This document shows positions 53,797 through 62,700 of a stretch of DNA of 64,000 nucleotides, one piece after another. Numbering within the stretch: position 1 is the stretch's first letter; every line of letters begins with the position of its first letter. Source of the DNA: Aquabacterium fontiphilum. Its GTDB lineage: Bacteria > Pseudomonadota > Gammaproteobacteria > Burkholderiales > Burkholderiaceae_C. The notes below the pieces were generated by a model that searched no databases, was not told where the DNA came from, and worked only from the letters and a program-made list of their open reading frames with translations. The position numbers and the translations under genes are program-made. The DNA lies in the NCBI RefSeq assembly GCF_009909205.1, contig NZ_JAAAPN010000006.1:124001-188000 (forward strand). The letters are read 5' to 3'.

Positions 53797-56700
53797 TCAG
53801 GGCTGACGCTTTTTCTTCTCTTCTTCGTCTTCTTCGTCACCGCCGAAGCCCAGGAAATCCAGCAGCAGGCGGCGGCGCGGTGTCGCGGCCGATTTGCTGT
53901 TTTCATCGGCCTGGGCCGGACCGGCCGCGGTGGCAGATTGACCCAGATCGCCCACGCCCGTGGCCGCGTTGCCGACCACCGGCGGCGGCGCCACGTTGCC
54001 ACCCGGTATCTGGATGTCGTTGCCGCCCACGATCACCGGCGCGTCCAGCGTCAGGCTGCCCGAGGTTTTGATCCCAGCCTCACCCGCGTTGATCTCGCCG
54101 CGGGGCGCGAACAGGTAGAGGCGGCTGTCGGCGTCCAGCGTGGCAATGCCCGAGCCCGAGAACGAGCCCGTGGTGTCGACCTGCAGCTGGCCGTCGACGA
54201 TGCGGAACACCGGCGCGGGCGCACCGATCACCGTCTTGGAACCCTTGCCTGCATCGATGTTGCCGTTGCTGGCCCACAGCAGCATGTCGCCCGACTTCAC
54301 CACGAACACCCGCGACTGGTTGACCTCGATGCTGTCGCGCACCACGCCGGCAATGCTGCCGCCCGACGTGGTCACGATGCCGAGGCCCGCTGCCACAGTC
54401 GAATCGACCGTGCCGGTCAGGCGACCCACGTTCATGCCGCCATGCGGCGTCATCACCGTGATGTCGCTGTTCTGCTGCGTCTTGATGCTGCTGGAGCCCA
54501 TGCGCAGGCTGCTGTTGGGCTTGCTGCCGGGGAAGACCGTGGCCAGCGCGCTCATGCCCCGCTGATAGGCATCCAGCTTGGCCTCGCCCGGCGGCTGCTT
54601 GGCAGCCGCCGAACCGGAGGCAATCAATTCGCGCTTGAGCACGGTGTTGGCAAACAGCAGACGATGCTCGGCGCCCAGCTCGGCAAAGCGCTGCAGGGCG
54701 GCGTCGGCCGTGAGGCCCTGTTCGCCCGTGCGCCGCGCGACATAGCTGATCAATGCCTGCACTTGTGCGCCATCGCGCTGTGCGGCCATCGCAAGGGCCG
54801 TGCTGCGTTGCACGTCGGCTGCCACGGCCTGCTGCCAGGCCGGCGCGAGGATGTGCCCGATCAGCGCGCCTTGCTCGCGCGCCGGCAGCTTGTCGAGCAA
54901 GGCCGTCGCCGCCGCCTGGTCCAGGGCTGGCTTGGCCTCACGCCCCTGCATGAAGCTCAGGACGGCCTGCTCGTAGGCGCCATCGCCCACCAAGGCACGG
55001 GCGCGCGCCAACTGCTGAGCGAAAGGCGCGCTGGCGTAAGCCTGTGCCTCGTCCGAGCCCAGCGTGGGCACCGCCTCACCCGCCTGCGCGGCGCGAAGCT
55101 GCGCATACAGGTCGGCCGCCCAATCGGCCACACCGGCACCGCCCAGCAGATGGAAGTAGCGCGCCTCGGCTTGGCCGTAATCGGCTGCTCCCGGCCTGAC
55201 ACCCGCCAGCACCGTCAGGCTCGCGCTGCCTTCGGGCAAGGCACCGTTCTCGCGGTTGCCACTGGTCTCCAGACCGCCGGCCAGCGCGTTGTTCACGTCA
55301 CGCCCTGCCACCACGAGCACATCGCCCGGGCCGCGCACCACGGCCCGGCCTGCAGCCGAGACCATGTTGACGTCGCGGCCGGCCTGAATCAGCGTGAGCT
55401 CGTTGGCGCCCTGGTGCTGTGCCACGAAGCCCGGCAGGTTGACATCGCGCCCGGCGATGATGCGTGCCGCATCGCCCAATTCGGCACGCAGGCTCACGTC
55501 GCCTTGCTCGGCCACCAGCCGGATCGGCTCGCGCCGGCCCTTTTCTGTGCTGCCGGGCTGCACCATGTTGCCATTGGCGTCCGCAGAGTCCAGGCGTCCG
55601 ACGACCGCATCGTTGCTGCCCATCCAGACCACGCCATTGCCGTAGAGCGACTCGGGTGCCACGTTGACCGACCGCACCGTCAGGTCCTGCGCGGCGAGCA
55701 CGCTGAGTCGTGCCCCGTTGTCCTGGGGCATCTGATTCAGGCGCGCGGCCAGGATGCTGCCCGTGGGCGCTGCCAGCAGGCTGTCAGAGGGCAGCAGGCC
55801 AACCGTGGCACGGGTCGACGCCACATCTGGCGGCAGCACGTCGTGGAGCAGCAGGTCGCCCGATACCGCCACCAGCGACAGGCTGGCATCACGGCCCAGG
55901 CCGGTGATGCCGAACGAGCGGTTGCTGTCGTTGGTGCCATCGCCGCGCTCATGCAGACCCGCTTCGGTGATCAGGTCGACCAACGCGTCCTGAGCGGCGC
56001 GCATCGTCACCTGGGTGTTCTCATACAGCAGCGAGGCACCACCGCGTTCTGCGGTGCCATCGATGTTGAGGCCCGCCGTGATGCGCGCTGTCTGGCCACC
56101 CACCTTGGTCATCAGGCCGGCGATGTTGCCGTCGGCCTGAACCTGAACGCTGCCGCCCCCGTAGCGGCGCACCACGCCGGCGGCGTCCTTGTAGCCACTG
56201 GTGGCCGTCACGAAGCCCATGTTGTGCACATCGGCGCCGGCCTGGGCCCGGATGTCGCCGCCCCCAAACGTGGCCACGCCCATGTTGAACAGGTCATAGC
56301 GACTCCACCACGACTGGCTCTTGCTGCTGCTCACATCGGATTTGTGGAAGGTCCAGTCGCTGACAAAGCTGGGCGTCGTGATGACCTCGGTCCGCACGCT
56401 GCCGCCCGCCTGGATGGCAATGCTGCCGCCGTCGCGCATGAAAGGCGTCTGCCGGGTGGCGTTGATGCCCGCCCCGCGGGTGATGAGGTCGCGATGCAGC
56501 GCCGCGCTGGTCGGGTTGCCTTGGCCGAAACCCAGCGCACCGGGCGCTTCCAGCTCGTTGGCAAGTCGCCCTGTGGTGTAGACCGTGGCCTGGTCGTTTT
56601 CCAGCACCACATCACCAGCTGCCGCCACGCGGATGTCCCCGGTGGTGCTGCGCACAAACACCTTGGCCGCACCGCCCACATCGCCGATGCGCACGCTGCC

Positions 56701-59700
56701 GTCGCGGTCCGCGCGGGTGCGCATCACATCGGCGCTGTCCAGATCGGCCCCCGCGACCAGGTTGATGCTGGCGCCGGCGCCGATCGGCAGATCAGCCGGG
56801 GCCACGCGCAAGGCATTGTTGATCGTGGTGTTGGCTGCCGTGCTGGTCTGGGCCGTGCCCGGCAGCGGGCCGTTGATGAAACCGCCGCTCAGGCTTGCCT
56901 GGATGCCCAGGTGGCCTGCGGTGCGCACGGTGAGGTCAAACGGCGTGTCGGTGCTGGCCTGCACAACGAACTGGCTGCCGCTGGACTGGCGCACCAGCTG
57001 CGTCAGGTTCCACGCCGTGCTCAGGGTCAGGTCTTCGGCGGACTGCAGCACCTGAGCCGACTGGATGGCCCGGGTCGCACCTGCGGCGCGCCCGTTGAGC
57101 ACCTGGTTCAGCGTGTCTTGCGTGGCGGCAGCGCGCTGGAAGGCCTCGCTGCGCGCCTTGACGGCGTTGAGCTGCGCCTGCCCCAGATCGGACACCTCAT
57201 TGCGCTCCTCGCCTTGCACCGTCACCCTTGCCAGGCCAGTGAGCTCGGCTGCCACGGCGGCCACTTTCACATTGCCCGCGCCGGTGGCCGCGTCGGCATC
57301 GGCCGGATCGCGCAGGCCCGCGCGCAGTGTCAGGCTGCCCCCTTGACCGCCTGTGCCGCCGCTCGCCTTGACCGTGCCGCCTGCCTGCAGGCGCACCACG
57401 CCGTCACGGCTGGCCAGGCGGATGTCGCCGCCCGTCTGGCCTGCGCCTGTGGCCGACGCGTCGATCAGGGCGCCCGTCGGCGCCGTGTCCGTCGCGCCCT
57501 GCCCCAACACCAGATCGCCGGCCGCGCTGACCTGCACGCGCCCGCCTCGGGCGCCCGACGCATCCAGCTGGCCATGGATCACCACCTGGCCCCCGGCCTC
57601 GGCATCTGCCGGGCGGTCGGCCACCAGCGTGATCTCTTGTGCCCGCAGCGTCTTGCCTTCCGACAGCGTCAGCCCTTGGCCATCGCGTTGGTGCACCGTC
57701 CACTGCTGGGTGGCGTTGTGGCGCACCGGCCCGCCCGCCCCCTCAGCCGCGCGCTGTGCTGCGCCAGCAAGGCGGTCCACGAGCGCGTCCAGACCCGAGC
57801 CGCTGTGGGCATCGACCGTGAGCGTGCCACCGCGTTGCCCGGCATCAGACAGCAAGCGGATATCGCCCTCCACCGTCACCTGTCCTTGTTGCGCAATCAG
57901 GCGCACCTCGCCCGCATCGGCGCCCGCCACACCGGCGGCGGCCGAGGCGCTGAGCACCGCGCCCTGCGCCAGATGAACACTGCCCGCATCGGCCTTGGCC
58001 TGGATCAGGCCGGCAGCGATCGGCACCTTCACGCCATCGACCGTCCAGACGTGGCCATCGGCGCGTGTGGCCGACCCAGCGGCCAGCACCACATCGCCCG
58101 TGGTCGCCTGCAGCGTGACGCTGCCCGCACGGGCGTCGATGACGCCGCCCTGTTCGACCGACGCCCCGCGCAAGCCGATCCGGGCCCCCAGGCCCGGGGT
58201 GGCGGCGTTGATGCCGGTGGCCTGTGTGGAGGTCGGCGTGGACGCCTGCACCGATGGCGCCGGCACGCCAGCGACCCTCACGCGGCCCGAACCCGCGTCG
58301 AGCTGTCCCACGGCCGCAGCGGCGGCCGTGATGGAGCGCGCCGACACCGTCAGGTCACCGTCGGCCGTCAGACCGGAAGTGAGCGCGCGGTGCTGCGTGC
58401 GCACCGTGAAGTTAATGCCGTCTTCGGTGCGCGCATCGGCATAGCCGTCGCTGCGCGCCTGCGTGACCAAGGCGGTCTCAGCGACACGGCGGCTGGCGAA
58501 CACCACGCTGCCGGCGGCGTCCAGCTCGGTCTGGCCTGCCCCGTTGAGCGCGGTCACACCATCGCGGAACCAGATGTGCCCGTCCTGCCCCGCTTCGCCG
58601 GTGGCGCGCAGCGTGAGCGCGGCCGTACCACCGGCCACGGTGCCGGTCACGCCGGTCGTGTTGCTCAGGCCAACGGAGCCGGCCGTGATCACGTTGCGCC
58701 CACCTGCGGCTTGGCGCAGTTCGGGCGTGTCCAGCGTCAGCGCCTGACGCACCGACAGGTCGGCCCCGTCCGCCAGCGTGATGCCGCCAAAGGCGCGCAC
58801 CGTCAACCGGTCAGCCTGGGCCAGCTGGTCCAGCAGCTGACCGCTCAGCACCAGGGCGCGCTCGGCCTCTCCATCCGCCGCGCCTGGCCCCAACTGCCCG
58901 ACATGCACCTGGTCGGCCGCGATCACCACGGCCTTGGCCTGCAAGGCGGCACTGCCCGCCACCTGCGTGCTGCGCGTGCCCTCCACCACGAGGCTGCCGC
59001 CGGCCAGCGTGCTGCCTGCGCCCACGCTGACTTCGCCGCGCTCACGCGACAAAGACTGCGCTTCGGTTGCGGTGCGGCGGCTGGCCACCTTGCTGTCGGT
59101 GCTCACGCGCACCAGGGCGCCATCGCCCTGCACCGTGATGTCCTCTGCGGAGCCCGACGTGGCCGCTGCGCGGATCACCGCGCCATCCTTCACCGCGACA
59201 CGCTCGGTGCCCGCCAGAATGACATCGCCCAGCGTGAGCGCGCTCGCTGCGTCGTTGGCCAGCGTCACCTCGGTGGCGCGCACATCGATCAGGCGGCTGC
59301 CATCGGCCGCCTGCGTGCTGCGCAAGCCGCCGACCAGCAGCGAGTCGACCCCCGTACGATTGAGTTGCCCGACATCGAGCAGCAGCGTGTCACCCGCCTG
59401 CGCGGTCGTCAGCGTGCCCCCGACCTGAATCTTGCCGGATGCCACGTTGAGCTCGCCCCCGCGCCCGTCCTTGGCGCGCTTGAACGCCAGATCGCCCGCC
59501 AGGCTCACCTTCTGCGCGGCGATGTTCAGCGTGCCGGCATCCATGGCGCGCCGGGGCGCCGCCACGCCGTTGCGATCGGCTTGCGCGTTCAACAGGTTGT
59601 CGAACGTGGTGGTCGTGATCTCACTGAAGCGCAAGGCCTGATCCCGCGTCAGCACCTCGAAGCTTGCCGCAGGCGCGGCGGGCAAAGCGCCACCCACCGT

Positions 59701-62700
59701 GCCCACGCTGGCACCCACCCGCACGGCACCGTTGGCCTGCGTGATGGCTTGGCCCATGGCCAGCGGTGTGTTGTCAGCCGTGCGGCGGATCAGGTAGCCG
59801 CCTGCCAGCAAGGCATAGCGTGCCGGCAGGACGGTGTAGGTGCCGGCCGGCACCGGGCCGCCCTCGCCAAAGGTGATCTGGCGCGAGGCGCGCGTGTCGA
59901 GCACGCTGTCAGTCAGCCCCGACTGGGCCAGCAGGTCCGGGTCGATGCCGCCCAGGCCCTTGACGCTCGGGACGATGGCAAAAGTGCCCGTCTCGAACGT
60001 GCCCTGGAAGATGTCTCGGCTGCCACCTGGGCCCGGCACGAACTCCCACCCCACGAGTTGGCCACCGGCCGACAGGTCAAGCTGGGCGCCGGCGGCGACC
60101 GTGACCGCGCCGCCCGTGGCGTCCAGCGTGATCGTCTTGGCCGGTGGCGCGCTGATCTCGCTGCCATTGAGCGACCATCGGGTGCCGCCTTCGGTGGTCG
60201 TGCCATAGGGCACGATCAGGCCATCACCCGAGACCGACACCCGTGCGCGCTCGGTCAGCGTGATGCTGGGCGCCTGGAGCTCGATCTGACCAAAGGGCGC
60301 CCGCAGCACGCCGTCGACGGTGATGGCGTCGGCCTTCAGCGTCAGGCTGCCACCAGCAGACAAAGGCGCTGGCGCCTGAGGATGGCCGCCCTGCACCGTG
60401 ATGGCCTGCGCCCCCGCAGGCCCGCCCGCGGCGACCAGTGCATACCGCGTGGCCGTGGCCACGTTCACCTGCGGCGCGTCCAGCGTGACCTGCCTCGCCG
60501 CCGTCGTCAGGCTGCCATCGCGGCGCGATGCCGACAGCGCATGGAAGCGGATCTCGTGCTGCGCCTTCAGCGTGAGCGCATCGACGCCCTGCGTCGTGTG
60601 GATGCCAGACACGTCGACCACGCCGCCTTCGAGCGTAAGCTGGCCGCCTCCACCCGTGGCCGCCGCGGGTGCCTGGGTCTGCGTGTGGGTGCGGGCCAGA
60701 CGGCCTGCTGCGGCAAAGCGGGCCGAGCCGCCGTCGCGAACAGCCAGCGTGGGCGCGTCCAGCGTCATGTCGCCGGCCACCCCGAGGTTCACCGTGCCCA
60801 CCGAGGCAATCTCGTCGCTTGACGACAATCGCAAGTGCGCGAAGCCGCCCGCCTGGATGGCGTCGGCCGACACGCGCAAACTGCCGGGCTGGGTGGCCGA
60901 GGCCACCGCCTGCTGCTGCACGACGAGGCTGGCCACCGGGCGCAGGCTGCTGCCACCATCGGTGATGGTCAGACCCAGGCTACCGCCTTGCGCCCCAGCG
61001 CCACCGGCGCGCGCTTGCAGATCGGCCGACAACGCTGCGCCGCCCGCGCCCACGGCCACGCTGATGTGCCCCCCGTCCGACGCCACATCGGCGCGGCGCG
61101 TGCGCACCGCCCCGCTCGCGGCCTGGGTGCGCACGTCGATGCGCGCCTGGGTGCCATTGGCCGTCAGTTGCGCCTGCTGGACGCCCCCCGTGCCGTCCAC
61201 CGTCTGCTGGAACACCACCGGTGTGGTGGCAGCCAGGTTCTCGGCCGCGCGCACCTCGATGCGCCCGCCGGCCAGCACCTCGCCGAACCGCTGATCACCC
61301 ACATTGGTGGCCGACAGCAGCGTGGTGCCGGAGACATCGAGATGGGCGCGGCTGCCGAATCGGTAGATGCCTGTGGCACGCGCATCGACCTCGGTCGTGC
61401 TGTCCGTGCCCACCAGTGCGGTGGTGATGGTGCCGCCCGCCGCGCGCACCGTGCCATCGACCACCAAGGCCTTGCCACCACTCAGGGTGACGCTGCCGCG
61501 CGGCCCGGCATCCACCACACTGCCTTCTGACACGGTCAGCGCGCCATTGAGGGCCGCGGCGCCGCCCGCGTTGTCGCGGTACCCAGACGAGCGCAGGGCC
61601 AGCGTGCGCGTGGGCGCCAGGTTGTCAGCCTGCACGATCATGTCGACGCGATCGGCCAACCGGCTGCCGGTGGCGGCGCTGAGCAGACTGGTCCGGGCCT
61701 GCCATTGGCCCACCTGAGGCCGAATGCGGGCATCGGCGGCCACCGTCGTGCGCCGTACGCCATCGAGATCGAACTGCGTGAAGCCGCCCTGATGGAAGAA
61801 GGCGCTGCCGAGCACGAGGCCATCGACTACATCGCCCTGGCGCAGGGCGGGGCCGCTGCCCACGATGTCCAACTCACCCACTTTGAGCGTCAGCTTGCCG
61901 CTACGGGCATCGCCCACATCGTTGAACGCCTTGACCAGCGTGCCGGCCAGCGCGTGGCCGCGGAGCGTGGCGTCGAGGTGGACGGCATCGAAACGGCCAT
62001 CGCGCGCGGCCGCCTCGGCGTTGGCTGACAAGGTGATGTCACCCGCCCGCGTGCCACGCACCGTGGCATTGGGCGCCACCGTGGCACCCCCGGACACATC
62101 GATGGCCGAACCCGACTGCAGGTCCAGGCCCGCGGCAGAGCGCAGGCTGACACTGCCGCCCGCCACCGCGCCGCCGGCTTGCACACCATCACGCCGCTGG
62201 TTGACCACATCCCCCGCCACATCGATGCGGCGGCCCGCGGCCAGCGTGATGCCCCCCGCCTCAGGAACAGTCGGCAGCACCGAGGCGGTTTGAACCGACA
62301 CCGCTGCCCCGGCGCCGGTGATGTCCCCGCCGAGGTAGACGCCCTCGTCACCCGCTGCGTGAACCGTCAGGCGACCGGCCCGCTGCAGGCGCAGGTGCGC
62401 GCCATCATCGATGCGTACACTGCCCGCAGAGGCGACGCTGATTTCGCCCGCACCGCTGAGGTTGAACCAGTCTGCCGAAATGCTGGTGCGGCCAGGCAAC
62501 GGTGCAGCCAGCGGATCGGCCCACAGATCGGACGGCGGCTGTGCCGCGCCTGGCGCACGCACGGTCAGCCCGTTGAGCAGGTTGCCCTGCATGCTCAGGC
62601 CCAGGCGCACAGCGGCCTGCGCAGCACGTGCATCGAGGCCAGCCCGTTGGCGAGCGCCTTGTTGCACCTCGGCACGCACGCTGCCGTCGAGCACGGCCGA

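Noticed and set aside
53938-60822. A 2,294-codon open frame antisense to the giant exoprotein gene
   Set aside because: Its codons are the exact reverse complement, in register, of the exoprotein codons. Stops would need Leu TTA/CTA or Ser TCA on the coding strand, which this GC-rich genome rarely uses. The translation is Arg/His/Gln-rich with no domain.
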